Below, piece after piece: positions 6,167-14,075 of a DNA stretch of 21,099 bases (positions are counted from its first letter, which is position 1; every line of letters begins with the position of its first letter). The stretch is taken from positions 1-21,099 of the forward strand of contig JAFQIF010000175.1 of assembly GCA_017397695.1 (NCBI GenBank), read 5' to 3'. The translations under genes were made by a program, and so were the position numbers. Under the pieces are notes generated by a model. It searched no databases. It was not told the DNA's origin and was given only the letters and a program-made list of their open reading frames with translations. This DNA comes from Clostridia bacterium (GTDB lineage: Bacteria; Bacillota_A; Clostridia; Christensenellales; Aristaeellaceae).

Positions 6167-8236
6167 ATGCAGGACGGACGCTTCGTGCTCAAATCTCCCT
6201 TTAAGCCGCAGGGCGATCAGCCGCAGGCCATCGCCGCGCTTGCCGAAGGCGTAAAGGCCGGCATGCCCTGCCAGGTGCTGCTGGGCGTCACCGGCTCGGG
6301 CAAAACCTACACAATGGCCTCCGTTATCGAGCAGGTACAGCGGCCCACGCTGGTCATCGCGCATAACAAGACGCTCGCCGCGCAGCTGTGCGCGGAGTTC
6401 CGCGAGTTCTTTCCCGACAGCGCGGTGGAATACTTTGTAAGTTATTACGATTACTACCAGCCGGAGGCCTACATCGCCTCCACGGATACCTACATTGAAA
6501 AGGACGCCTCGGTCAACGAAGAAATCGAGCGCCTCAGGCACAGCGCCACGGCGGCGCTGCGCGAGCGCCGGGATGTGATTGTCGTCGCCTCCGTGTCGTG
6601 CATCTATTCCATGGGCGATCCCAGCGAATACGAAGGCATGATGATCTCCCTTCGCCCGGGCATGACCATGGAGCGCGACGATCTGCTGAAGCTCTTGGTG
6701 GAAATCCAGTACGACCGCAACGACATCGAGTTTGACCGCGGCACATTTCGCGTGCGCGGCGACGTGGTGGAGATTTTCCCAGCGGGCAACGAAAAAAACG
6801 CCATCCGCGTCGAGTTCTTCGGCGACGAGATCGACCGGATTTCGGCCATTGATACGGTCTCCGGCCATACGGTGATGAGCCTGGCGCACGTATCCATCTA
6901 CCCTGCCACGCACTACGCTACCCCGCGCGAGGCGATTGACCGCGCGATCGAGGACATTGAGCACGACCTGGACCAGCGCATTGCCGAGTTCAAGCAGGAA
7001 GGCAATCTCATCGAGGCGCAGCGCATCGCCCAGCGCACCAACTATGATATCGAGATGCTGCGCGAGCTGGGCTATTGCACGGGCATTGAAAACTACTCCC
7101 GCTACTTCGACGGACGCAAGCCCGGCGACGCCCCCTACACGCTGCTGGACTACTTCCCGGACGACTACATCGTCTTTGTAGACGAGAGCCACGTAACCCT
7201 GCCGCAGATCCGCGCGATGTACAACGGCGACCGCGCGCGCAAGGAAGCGCTGGTCAATTATGGCTTCCGCCTGCCCAGCGCATTTGACAACAGGCCGCTC
7301 AAGTTTTTCGAGTTTGAGGATCGCATCGGCCAGATCATCTGCGTGAGCGCCACACCCGCACCCTACGAAATGGAACGCACACAGCAGGTCGTCGAGCAGA
7401 TCATCCGTCCGACAGGCCTGCTCGATCCCATCATCGACGTGCGTCCGGCGACGGGCCAGGTGGACGATCTCTATGCCGAAATCATCAAGGTCACGCAGGC
7501 AGGTTATCGCGTGCTGGTTACCACGCTGACGAAAAAGATGGCCGAAAGCCTGACAACCTATCTGACTGAGATGAAGGTACGCGTGCGCTATCTGCACTCG
7601 GATGTACAGACCATGGAGCGTCAGGAGATCATCCGCGATCTGCGGCTGGGCGAATTCGACGTGCTGGTGGGCATCAACCTGCTGCGCGAGGGCCTGGATC
7701 TGCCGGAGGTCGCACTGGTCGCGATTCTCGATGCGGACAAGGAGGGCTTCCTGCGCAGCGAGGTGAGCATGATCCAGACCGTAGGCCGCGCGGCGCGCAA
7801 CGCCGAGGGCCGCGTGATCATGTACGCCGACCGAATGACCGAAAGCATCAACAAGACCATCTTCGAGACCCAGCGCAGGCGTCAGCTGCAGCAGGCATTC
7901 AACGAGGCGCACGGCATCGTACCCAAGACCGTCATGAAATCCGTACGCGATCTGCTTCAGATCGGCGGCGCACCGCAGGGCGTTCCGCCCAGAAAAGGCG
8001 CCGCCCAGAAGCCGAAAAAGCAGCTCAGCGAGGACGAGCTGCATCTGCTCATCTGCGCCACGGAGGAAAAGATGCTGCAGGCTGCAGCCAATCTCGACTT
8101 CGAGCTGGCAGCCAAGCTGCGCGACAAGCTCTTTGAACTGCAGGGCAAATCACCCGAGGAGATCGCCGAAGAGGTTGTCGCCGTGCCGCAGAGAAAGCGA
8201 CGGCAGAGAAAGCCGGGAAAGTATCTGAAGGCGTAA
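6167..8236 (+). CDS. uvrB: UvrABC excinuclease subunit B
   Basis: UvrB is the damage-verifying helicase-like subunit of nucleotide excision repair: it is loaded by UvrA, then recruits UvrC for incision. The product is 689 residues, slightly longer than typical. It has Walker A GVTGSGKT (40-47), the beta-hairpin that clamps DNA ([20 protein letters not shown], about residues 92-111), the DEAH-like motif VDESH, and the helicase motif VGRAARN with TVG before it. [13 protein letters not shown] and [23 protein letters not shown] are near invariant in the family. The C-terminal UVR domain, which contacts UvrC, is at about 626-660 ([23 protein letters not shown]), followed by a basic tail. AAAGGAGG lies five bases before the ATG. 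A LexA box overlaps the promoter, so induction by DNA damage is expected. uvrA follows on the same strand after a 363-bp repeat-filled spacer. Confidence 0.98.
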   Translation: MQDGRFVLKSPFKPQGDQPQAIAALAEGVKAGMPCQVLLGVTGSGKTYTMASVIEQVQRPTLVIAHNKTLAAQLCAEFREFFPDSAVEYFVSYYDYYQPEAYIASTDTYIEKDASVNEEIERLRHSATAALRERRDVIVVASVSCIYSMGDPSEYEGMMISLRPGMTMERDDLLKLLVEIQYDRNDIEFDRGTFRVRGDVVEIFPAGNEKNAIRVEFFGDEIDRISAIDTVSGHTVMSLAHVSIYPATHYATPREAIDRAIEDIEHDLDQRIAEFKQEGNLIEAQRIAQRTNYDIEMLRELGYCTGIENYSRYFDGRKPGDAPYTLLDYFPDDYIVFVDESHVTLPQIRAMYNGDRARKEALVNYGFRLPSAFDNRPLKFFEFEDRIGQIICVSATPAPYEMERTQQVVEQIIRPTGLLDPIIDVRPATGQVDDLYAEIIKVTQAGYRVLVTTLTKKMAESLTTYLTEMKVRVRYLHSDVQTMERQEIIRDLRLGEFDVLVGINLLREGLDLPEVALVAILDADKEGFLRSEVSMIQTVGRAARNAEGRVIMYADRMTESINKTIFETQRRRQLQQAFNEAHGIVPKTVMKSVRDLLQIGGAPQGVPPRKGAAQKPKKQLSEDELHLLICATEEKMLQAAANLDFELAAKLRDKLFELQGKSPEEIAEEVVAVPQRKRRQRKPGKYLKA

Positions 8237-8355
8237 GGGAACGTTGGGGAACGTTAGGACTGCCGCCCTCAGACTCCCTTCTCTCGCTGCGCGAATCGCG
8301 CAGCGAGGGCGAATTCTGTTTCTTAATACCGGCGCGAAGCGAAGAAGGGTGCAGG

Positions 8356-8449
8356 GGATTGGAACCGAGCACGCCCAGTGGGCGAAACAGCGAGGTGGAA
8401 ATCGGAACTGCAAAGGAGCCCCCAAAGGCGACTATTGCGGTTCCCGGAT
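8356..8449 (+). repeat. Insertion element A with predicted RNA-like fold
   Basis: An 86-nt block (8360-8445) lies between direct repeats GGAT (8356-8359 and 8446-8449), a spacing of 90 bp. It interrupts the hairpin that is intact in copy 3 at 11622-11640. Internal structure: hairpin CGCCC-AGT-GGGCG (8372-8384), conserved CGAAACAG, then a ten-pair stem GGAACTGCAA (8404-8413) with TTGCGGTTCC (8435-8444) enclosing GGAG, a small hairpin and CGACTA. Same strand orientation as element B. Function unknown. Confidence 0.65.
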
Positions 8450-8473
8450 CAATGTCCCTGCCAGGGAAATGGG

Positions 8474-8569
8474 GGACCGAAGCCTGCTGCGTCCAGTGGA
8501 CGAAACAGGCAGGCGAAGCGTCGGGAATCGCAAGGAGCGCTTGCGCGACTATGCGAGTACCCCGGACCG
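8474..8569 (+). repeat. Insertion element B, diverged copy of element A
   Basis: This block lies between direct repeats GGACCG (8474-8479 and 8564-8569), again spaced exactly 90 bp. It interrupts the hairpin that is intact in copy 3 at 11648-11666. It shares with A the blocks ACCGA, CCAGTGG, CGAAACAG, TCGG, GGAG and GCGACTAT. Its fold has GCCTGC/GCAGGC (8482-8487, 8509-8514) around CGTCC-AGT-GGACG (8490-8502), and a second stem TCGCA/TGCGA (8528-8532, 8552-8556) enclosing GCGC-TT-GCGC. Function unknown. Confidence 0.65.
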
Positions 8570-8599
8570 GCGTCCCCATACGTATCATAAGGAGCCATT

Positions 8600-11452
8600 A
8601 TGCAGGAAAACATCGTCATCCGCGGCGCGCGTCAGAACAACTTAAAGAACATCGATCTGACGCTCCCGCGCAACAAGCTTATCGTATTCACCGGCCTGTC
8701 CGGCTGCGGCAAGTCGTCGCTCGCCTTTGATACGCTTTACGCCGAGGGACAGCGCCGCTATGTCGAATCACTCTCCTCCTATGCCCGCCAGTTTCTGGGG
8801 CAGATGGAAAAGCCAGACTGCGACTCCATTGACGGCCTTTCCCCCGCCATTTCTATCGACCAGAAGACCACCAGCAAAAACCCCCGCTCCACCGTCGGCA
8901 CGGTGACAGAGATTCACGACTATCTGCGCCTGCTCTACGCGCGCGTGGGCGTGGCGCACTGCCCCAAGTGCGGCCGGGAAATCAGCAAACAGAGCGTGGA
9001 TCAGATGGTCGATCAGATGCTGGCCCTGCCCGAGCGCACGCGCGTACAGCTGCTTGCGCCCGTTATCCGCGCCAAGAAGGGCGAGCACATCAAGGTGCTC
9101 GAGTCCATTGCCAAGCAAGGCTTTGTGCGCGCGCGCATCGACGGCGAGATTTACGACATTGCCGAAGCGCCCGCGATGAGCAAGCAGAAGAAGCACACCA
9201 TCGAGGTCGTCGTCGACCGCCTGATCCTGCGCGAGGATATCAAGGGCCGTCTGACTGACTCGCTGGAAACCGCGCTGGCGCTCTCCGGCGGCGTGGTCGT
9301 GGCGGATATCGGCCCGGGCGAGTACGAGCTGCTCTTCTCTTCGAATCTGGCCTGTCCGGATTGCGGCGTGTCCATGGAAGAGCTCGCCCCGCGCTCCTTC
9401 TCCTTCAACAGCCCGTTCGGCGCATGCTCTACCTGCGCGGGTCTGGGCGTCCAAATGAAGATCGATCCCGATCTGATCGTACCGGACTGGACAAAGTCCA
9501 TCAATGAAAACCCTTTCAACGTCATGGGCTGGACCAGCAGTGAGCCGGGCACGCAGGCGCACATGTTCTTTGCCGCGCTGAGCGAAAAATACGGCTTCTC
9601 GCTGGATACGCCGCTGTGCGATCTGCCCAGAGAAGCGCTGGACATCATCCTCTACGGCAGCAAGGGTGAGCCTTTGAAAATCGATTACACCCGTCCCAAC
9701 GGCGACCGTCACACGTTCAGCGCACCGTTTGAGGGTGTGATCACGACCACGGAGCGCCGCGCAGCCGAAACAACCAGCGATTCCACCAAGGCCTATTACG
9801 AGGGCCTCATGTCTCAAACCCCCTGCCCGGACTGCAAGGGCAATCGCCTGCGCCCGGAGATTCTCGCCGTCACGGTCGGCGGCAAGTCCATCGCAGACGT
9901 ATCCGATCTCTCTGTGAGCAAGGCTCGCGCATTCTTTTCCGGGCTCACGTTCGGCACGCAGAACGCCATGATCGCCGAGCCGATCCTCAAGGAGATCGAC
10001 GCACGATTGCGCTTCCTTTCCGACGTAGGCCTGAACTATCTCACCCTCTCCCGCGCAGCCGGCACGCTCTCCGGCGGTGAGGCACAGCGTATCCGGCTGG
10101 CGACGCAGATCGGTTCCTCGCTGGTGGGTGTTCTGTACATCCTTGACGAGCCGAGCATCGGACTGCACCAGCGCGACAATGCACAGCTCATCGGCACGCT
10201 CAAGCACCTGCGCGACATCGGCAACACGCTGATCGTCGTCGAGCACGACGAGGACACCATGATGGCCGCCGATCAGATCGTGGATATCGGCCCCGGCGCA
10301 GGCGAACACGGCGGCCAGCTCATTGCGCAGGGCACAGCGCAGGAAATCATGGCCTGCGAAGCATCCATCACCGGCGCATATCTTTCCGGCAGGCGCGGCA
10401 TTCCCGTGCCGGTCACGCGCAAGACGCCTTCGGGCTATCTGACTGTAAAGGGCGCGCGCGAGCATAACCTTAAGAATATTGATGTAAGCATCCCGTTGGG
10501 CGTGATGACGGTGGTCACAGGCGTATCCGGCAGCGGCAAGAGTTCGCTGGTCAACGAAATCGTCTACAAGACGCTGCAGCGCGACCTCAACCGCGCGCGC
10601 ACGCGTCCGGGCGAGAGCGACGGTATTACCGGCCTGGAGCAGCTGGACAAGGTGATCGCCATCGACCAGAGCCCCATCGGAAGAACGCCGCGCAGCAACC
10701 CGGCGACCTATACCGGCCTGTTCGACATGATCCGCAAGGTCTTCGCCGCCACGCCGGAAGCCAAGGCGAGAGGCTACAAGGAAAACCGGTTCTCCTTCAA
10801 CGTGCGGGGCGGCCGGTGCGAGAGCTGCTCCGGCGACGGTATCCTGCGCATTGAGATGCACTTCCTTGCAGATATCTACGTTCCCTGCGAGGTCTGCAAG
10901 GGCAGACGCTACAACCGCGAGACGCTGGAAGTGACCTACAAGGGCAAATCCATCGCCGACGTACTGGACATGACGGTAGAAGAGGCGCTGAGCTTCTTTG
11001 AGGCGTACCCTCGAATCTCGCGCAAGCTGCAGACGCTCTACGACGTGGGCCTGGGCTACATCAAGCTCGGCCAGCCCTCCACCACCCTCTCCGGCGGTGA
11101 GGCGCAGCGCGTGAAGCTGGCCACGGAGCTTTCCCGTACAAGCACAGGCAAAACCTTCTACGTGCTCGACGAGCCGACGACGGGCCTGCACATGGCCGAC
11201 TGCGAACGCCTGGTGGGCGTGCTGCGAAAGCTTTCCGAGGGCGGCAACTCCGTGCTGATCATCGAGCACAACCTGGACGTCATCAAGGCCTGCGATCATG
11301 TGATCGACCTGGGCCCGGAGGGCGGCGACGGCGGCGGCACGCTGGTGTGCCAGGGCACGCCGGAGGAGGTTGCGCAATGCGAAAGCAGCTATACCGGACA
11401 GTACCTTGCGCCCGTGCTGGCAAAGAGCCGCAGGGTGGAATACGTGGATTGA
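8600..11452 (+). CDS. uvrA: UvrABC excinuclease subunit A
   Basis: UvrA is the dimeric ABC-type ATPase that finds bulky DNA lesions and loads UvrB. The product is 950 residues, the usual size. It has two tandem ABC modules. The first has Walker A GLSGCGKS (32-39), with its signature [14 protein letters not shown] and Walker [17 protein letters not shown] much later because of the inserted UvrB-binding and DNA-binding domains. The second has Walker A GVSGSGKS, signature [15 protein letters not shown] and Walker [16 protein letters not shown]. Zinc modules are visible as CPDC...CSTC in the first half and CESC...CEVC in the second; an extra CPKC also occurs near residue 121. Start: AAGGAG sits six bases before the ATG. 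It is probably co-transcribed with uvrB under LexA control, since I see no U-tract terminator or clear promoter in the spacer, although the hairpins there could reduce read-through. Confidence 0.98.
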   Translation: MQENIVIRGARQNNLKNIDLTLPRNKLIVFTGLSGCGKSSLAFDTLYAEGQRRYVESLSSYARQFLGQMEKPDCDSIDGLSPAISIDQKTTSKNPRSTVGTVTEIHDYLRLLYARVGVAHCPKCGREISKQSVDQMVDQMLALPERTRVQLLAPVIRAKKGEHIKVLESIAKQGFVRARIDGEIYDIAEAPAMSKQKKHTIEVVVDRLILREDIKGRLTDSLETALALSGGVVVADIGPGEYELLFSSNLACPDCGVSMEELAPRSFSFNSPFGACSTCAGLGVQMKIDPDLIVPDWTKSINENPFNVMGWTSSEPGTQAHMFFAALSEKYGFSLDTPLCDLPREALDIILYGSKGEPLKIDYTRPNGDRHTFSAPFEGVITTTERRAAETTSDSTKAYYEGLMSQTPCPDCKGNRLRPEILAVTVGGKSIADVSDLSVSKARAFFSGLTFGTQNAMIAEPILKEIDARLRFLSDVGLNYLTLSRAAGTLSGGEAQRIRLATQIGSSLVGVLYILDEPSIGLHQRDNAQLIGTLKHLRDIGNTLIVVEHDEDTMMAADQIVDIGPGAGEHGGQLIAQGTAQEIMACEASITGAYLSGRRGIPVPVTRKTPSGYLTVKGAREHNLKNIDVSIPLGVMTVVTGVSGSGKSSLVNEIVYKTLQRDLNRARTRPGESDGITGLEQLDKVIAIDQSPIGRTPRSNPATYTGLFDMIRKVFAATPEAKARGYKENRFSFNVRGGRCESCSGDGILRIEMHFLADIYVPCEVCKGRRYNRETLEVTYKGKSIADVLDMTVEEALSFFEAYPRISRKLQTLYDVGLGYIKLGQPSTTLSGGEAQRVKLATELSRTSTGKTFYVLDEPTTGLHMADCERLVGVLRKLSEGGNSVLIIEHNLDVIKACDHVIDLGPEGGDGGGTLVCQGTPEEVAQCESSYTGQYLAPVLAKSRRVEYVD

Positions 11453-11458
11453 TTTCAA

Positions 11459-11489
11459 AGGGCGGCAGGATATGCCGCTCTTTTCTTTT
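11459..11489 (+). terminator. Rho-independent terminator after uvrA
   Basis: Stem AGGGCGGCA (11459-11467) with TGCCGCTCT (11473-11481), one G-T pair and a five-base loop, followed by TTTTCTTTT. It lies seven bases past the uvrA stop. Confidence 0.85.
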
Positions 11490-11500
11490 ATGCTTCATTG

Positions 11501-11509
11501 TGCTAAAAT
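11501..11509 (+). promoter_or_regulatory. Possible extended -10 promoter for the reductase-aminotransferase genes
   Basis: TGCTAAAAT gives an extended -10 (hexamer 11504-11509) just after the uvrA terminator. No good -35 is visible at the right distance. If real, repeat copy 3 would be transcribed as the leader of the downstream genes. Confidence 0.35.
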
Positions 11510-11521
11510 AAACGACCAGAT

Positions 11522-11677
11522 CACGTTGGGCTGCCGCCCAAGCCCGCTCGGAGCTATCGTTCCCGAACCCCTTCTTCGCTTCGCGGCAGTTTTAAGCTGC
11601 GTATTGCGCAGCCGAATGGGTGCAGGGACAATGTCCCTGCCAGGGGTATGGGAACGGCGTCCCCATTCGTCCCCCTG
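11522..11677. repeat. Hairpin-rich intergenic repeat, copy 3 (uninterrupted inverted pair)
   Basis: This is the clearest complete copy. The left unit (plus) starts CACGTTGGGCTGCCGCCCA with hairpin TGGGC/GCCCA (11527-11540) and runs through GAACCCCTTCTTCGCTTCGCGGCAG to TTTTAA. The right unit is inverted and carries GCTGCG/CGCAGC (around 11596-11612), GCAGGGAC-AAT-GTCCCTGC (11622-11640, perfect eight pairs) and ATGGG/CCCAT (11648-11666). It fills the space between the uvrA terminator and the reductase ribosome-binding site. It encodes no supported protein. Confidence 0.8.
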
Positions 11678-11707
11678 ATTGCAAAGAGAATATTTGGAGG
11701 TTCAATT

Positions 11708-12469
11708 ATGTCATACATTCCCGCTGAGACCCGCTACGATACGATGGAATACCGCCGCTGCGGCAAAAGCGGCCTCAAGCTGCCGGCGCTCTCGCTGGGC
11801 CTGTGGCATAACTTCGGCGACATTACGCCCTTCTCCCAGCAGCAGCAGATTCTGCGCACGGCATTTGACCACGGCATCACCCATTTTGACCTGGCCAACA
11901 ACTACGGCCCGCCCTACGGCGAGGCCGAGCGCAACTTCGGCGAGCACATGCTAAGAGACTGGAAGCCGCATCGCGATGAGCTGATCATCTCCACCAAGGC
12001 GGGCTACGACATGTGGAAAGGCCCGTACGGCGATTTTGGCAGCCGCAAGTATCTCATCGCCAGCCTCGATCAGAGCCTCAAGCGCATGAACGTCGATTAT
12101 GTCGATATCTTCTACCACCACCGTCCCGATCCGGATACGCCGATCGAAGAGACGATGGGCGCGCTGGATCACATCGTGCGCAGCGGCAAGGCGCTCTATG
12201 TCGGCATTTCCAATTACAGCGCCGAGCAGACCCGCGTTGCCGTCGACTGCCTTCGCGCCATGGGCACGCCGATGCTCATTCATCAGCCGCGCTACAACAT
12301 GCTTGACCGCTGGATCGAGAACGGCCTGACAGACGTGCTGCGCGAAAAGGGTGTGGGCGCGATCGTCTTCTCCCCGCTTGCCGGCGGCAGGCTCACGGGC
12401 AAGTATCAGCATGGCATCCCGGCGGACAGCCGCGCAGGCCATGATCCGAGATACCTGAAGCCCGAATGA
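11708..12469 (+). CDS. Aldo/keto reductase, YghZ-like, N-terminal part of a frameshifted gene
   Basis: This part encodes 253 residues of an NADPH-dependent aldo/keto reductase closest to the L-glyceraldehyde 3-phosphate reductase (YghZ) group. Catalytic elements of the TIM barrel are present: HFDLANNYGPP with Asp and Tyr, ISTKAGYDMWKGPYG with Lys, and FYHHRPD with His. GSRKYLIASLDQSLKRM and YVDIFYHH are strongly conserved in this group. The frame stops at TGA (12467-12469) in RYLKPE, exactly where relatives continue with the last barrel strands and the cofactor-binding C-terminus. That missing part lies in the next frame from 12466. TTTGGAGG is seven bases before the ATG at 11708; an earlier in-frame ATG at 11648 would lie in repeat sequence. 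The substrate cannot be told from sequence. Confidence 0.85.
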   Translation: MSYIPAETRYDTMEYRRCGKSGLKLPALSLGLWHNFGDITPFSQQQQILRTAFDHGITHFDLANNYGPPYGEAERNFGEHMLRDWKPHRDELIISTKAGYDMWKGPYGDFGSRKYLIASLDQSLKRMNVDYVDIFYHHRPDPDTPIEETMGALDHIVRSGKALYVGISNYSAEQTRVAVDCLRAMGTPMLIHQPRYNMLDRWIENGLTDVLREKGVGAIVFSPLAGGRLTGKYQHGIPADSRAGHDPRYLKPE

Positions 12470-12705
12470 TCGACGACAAGCTGAACGCAACTACTGCAGC
12501 GCTGAGCAGGATCTCGCAGGAGCGCGGGCAGACGCTGGCACAGCTTGCCCTGCAGTGGACGCTGCGCGACAGCGTGGTCACCTCCGCACTCATCGGCGCC
12601 AGCCGTCCCCAGCAGATCATCGAAAACATCGCAGCGCTCGATGCGCCTGCGCTCACCACTGAGGAACTCAGTCGGATTGAGCAGGCGCTTGCGCTCTACA
12701 GATAA
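12466..12705 (+). CDS. Aldo/keto reductase, C-terminal part of the frameshifted gene
   Basis: The 79 residues starting MIDDKLNATTAALSRI supply the missing end of the YghZ-like reductase: RGQTLAQLALQWTLRD, then SALIGASRPQQIIENIAAL, the NADP phosphate-binding end of aldo/keto reductases. Together with the upstream part the total is 332 residues, normal for the group. The ATG overlaps the upstream TGA as ATGA, so translation by termination-reinitiation is formally possible, but no Shine-Dalgarno sequence precedes it closely. Adding one A in GAATGA to read GAAATGA would join the two frames as KPEMIDDK. The most likely explanations are a recent one-base deletion or a sequencing or assembly error. 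The next gene starts 13 bp downstream. Confidence 0.75.
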   Translation: MIDDKLNATTAALSRISQERGQTLAQLALQWTLRDSVVTSALIGASRPQQIIENIAALDAPALTTEELSRIEQALALYR

Positions 12706-12718
12706 GGAGGAACTTCCC

Positions 12719-13903
12719 ATGATTTCCGAGCAATACAAGGCCATGCTCTCCGGCAAGTCCGTCATCCGCGAGCTGAGCGAATACGCCACCGCGCGCGGCA
12801 AAGAGATCGGCTACGACAACGTATTCGACTACAGCCTGGGCAATCCGTCCGTCCCCGTGCCCAAGGCCTACAACGACAAGCTCATCGAGCTGATCCAGAC
12901 GGGCGATCCCATGCTTGTGCATGGCTACAGCCCGAGCCTGGGCATCCCCGCCGTGCGCGAGAAGATTGCTGCCTCTCTCAACCGTCGCTTCGCCATGAAT
13001 TACAAGGGCGAGGACATCTTCATGACCAGCGGCGCGGCCGGCGCGCTGGCGCATGCCTTCCGCCTGGTGACCACGCCCGGCGATGAAATCCTCACCTTTG
13101 CGCCCTTCTTCCCGGAATATAATCCGTATGTGAACCTGACCGGCGCGAAGCTGCGCGTCGTTCCGGCAAGCTTTGACGATTTCCAGATCAACTTCGAAGC
13201 GTTCGAGGAGATGCTCACAGCCAGCGTACACGCCGTGCTCGTCAACACGCCCAACAACCCCTCCGGCGTCGCCTATTCCACCGAAACTCTGAAGAAGCTC
13301 GCCGAAATTCTCCTTGCCAAGGAGAAGCAGTTCGGCCACGAAATCTGGCTGATATCCGACGAGCCCTACCGCGAGATCGTCTTCAGCGGCAGCGACGCGC
13401 CCTATGTATCCAAGTTCTATCCGCGCACGCTCTCGTGCTATTCCTTCTCCAAGTCTTTGTCCCTTCCGGGCGACCGCATCGGCTATGTGGCCGTCAACCC
13501 CGCCAGCGGCGTATCCAAGATGCTCGCCACCATGTGCGGTCAGATTTCCCGCGGCATCGGCCACAACTGTCCGACCGCGCTGATGCAGCTGGCCGTAGCC
13601 GACTGCTGTGACCTAACGGCAGACCTGAGCGTATACGAGACAAACATGAACCTGCTCTTGGGCGAGCTGACAAGCCTGGGTTTTGACATCGTGCGCCCGG
13701 GCGGCACATTCTACATGTTCCCTAAGGCGCTGGAAGACGATGCCGTCGCCTTCTCCAAAAAGGCCATGAAGCACGATCTGATCCTCGTACCGGGCGACAG
13801 CTTCGGCGCGCCGGGATACTTCCGCATTGCCTACTGCGTGGATACCGCCAAGGTCGAGCGTTCGCTGGATGCATTCCGCCGCTTCGTCAAGGCTCAGTAC
13901 TGA
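12719..13903 (+). CDS. Pyridoxal phosphate-dependent aminotransferase, class I/II
   Basis: This is a fold-type I PLP enzyme that transfers an amino group between an amino acid and a 2-oxo acid in the cytoplasm. The product has 394 residues. The PLP Schiff-base lysine is K245 in SFSKSLSLPGDRIGY. NTPNNPSG (176-183) and SDEPY (213-217) bind the cofactor ring and phenol oxygen, and R369 in GYFRIAY should hold the substrate carboxylate. The opening FDYSLGNPSVPVP is typical of a clostridial AspC-like group with no assigned substrate, so I give no symbol. AAGGAGG lies eight bases before the ATG at 12719. It starts 13 bp after the split reductase gene and is probably in the same operon, ending at the terminator 13911-13941. 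The substrate is not predictable; aspartate, aromatic or branched-chain amino acids all remain possible. Confidence 0.93.
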   Translation: MISEQYKAMLSGKSVIRELSEYATARGKEIGYDNVFDYSLGNPSVPVPKAYNDKLIELIQTGDPMLVHGYSPSLGIPAVREKIAASLNRRFAMNYKGEDIFMTSGAAGALAHAFRLVTTPGDEILTFAPFFPEYNPYVNLTGAKLRVVPASFDDFQINFEAFEEMLTASVHAVLVNTPNNPSGVAYSTETLKKLAEILLAKEKQFGHEIWLISDEPYREIVFSGSDAPYVSKFYPRTLSCYSFSKSLSLPGDRIGYVAVNPASGVSKMLATMCGQISRGIGHNCPTALMQLAVADCCDLTADLSVYETNMNLLLGELTSLGFDIVRPGGTFYMFPKALEDDAVAFSKKAMKHDLILVPGDSFGAPGYFRIAYCVDTAKVERSLDAFRRFVKAQY

Positions 13904-13910
13904 ATCCCTC

Positions 13911-13941
13911 TGCCGCACCCTGCATAAAGGTGCGGCATTTT
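13911..13941 (+). terminator. Rho-independent terminator after the aminotransferase gene
   Basis: Perfect nine-pair stem TGCCGCACC (13911-13919) with GGTGCGGCA (13929-13937), a nine-base loop and TTTT, eight bases beyond the stop. Confidence 0.88.
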
Positions 13942-13983
13942 GATTAACTATACAGCATTTTGTTGCAAATATACATTCCGTTC

Positions 13984-14012
13984 TTGTGTCCGGGGTGCTT
14001 TTGTTCTATAAT
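13984..14012 (+). promoter_or_regulatory. Promoter for the ArsR-like regulator gene
   Basis: -35 TTGTGT (13984-13989), a 17-nt spacer and a perfect -10 TATAAT (14007-14012). The leader would be about 57 nt. Confidence 0.65.
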
Positions 14013-14075
14013 GATTTTTCGAAAGAGTTTCCCCATGATATCGCGTCGCGTTCCCGATGCTCAAGGAGGTGCGCC

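Larger units (their letters stand above)
8240..8585. repeat. Hairpin-rich intergenic repeat, copy 2, interrupted by two related elements
   Basis: The uvrB-uvrA spacer starts with AACGTTGGGG and holds a near-perfect 13-pair hairpin (8281-8293 with 8297-8309, loop AAT, one G-T pair). Its right half matches the right half of copy 3: GGGTGCAGGG at 8348, AATGTCCCTGCCAGGG at 8451, and CGGCGTCCCCAT at 8568. Relative to copy 3 it has two extra blocks, at 8356-8449 and 8474-8569. No protein is supported; frames crossing it are short and lack ribosome-binding sites. Confidence 0.8.

Noticed and set aside
5782..6204. A 140-codon plus-strand frame before uvrB.
   Set aside because: It crosses the LexA box and uvrB promoter, overlaps the uvrB start, has no ribosome-binding site and has the composition of AT-rich intergenic DNA.
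8482..8514. Element B resembles part of a hammerhead ribozyme: CTGCTG, a stem with CCAGTGG, then CGAAACAGG.
   Set aside because: The invariant CUGAUGA core reads CTGCTGC, replacing two catalytic-core adenines, and element A lacks the motif altogether. Stem III and the cleavage-site UH are not identifiable. The GAAA after a hairpin is too little to claim a ribozyme.
8244..8645. Short open frames within the uvrB-uvrA spacer.
   Set aside because: They cross hairpins and the two inserted elements, have no ribosome-binding sites, and run into uvrA out of frame. The paired stem changes indicate structure, not coding.
8768..11458. An 896-codon open frame on the minus strand, and a similar 630-codon frame at 6152-8044.
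   Set aside because: Both are exact shadows of uvrA and uvrB, whose motifs are unmistakable. The minus-strand translations show only biased low-complexity sequence rich in Ala, Val, His and Asp.
12455..12475. Programmed -1 ribosomal frameshift in the reductase gene.
   Set aside because: There is no X-XXY-YYZ slippery heptamer before the stop, no clear downstream pseudoknot, and this enzyme family is not known to use recoding. A deletion or a read error explains the pattern more simply.
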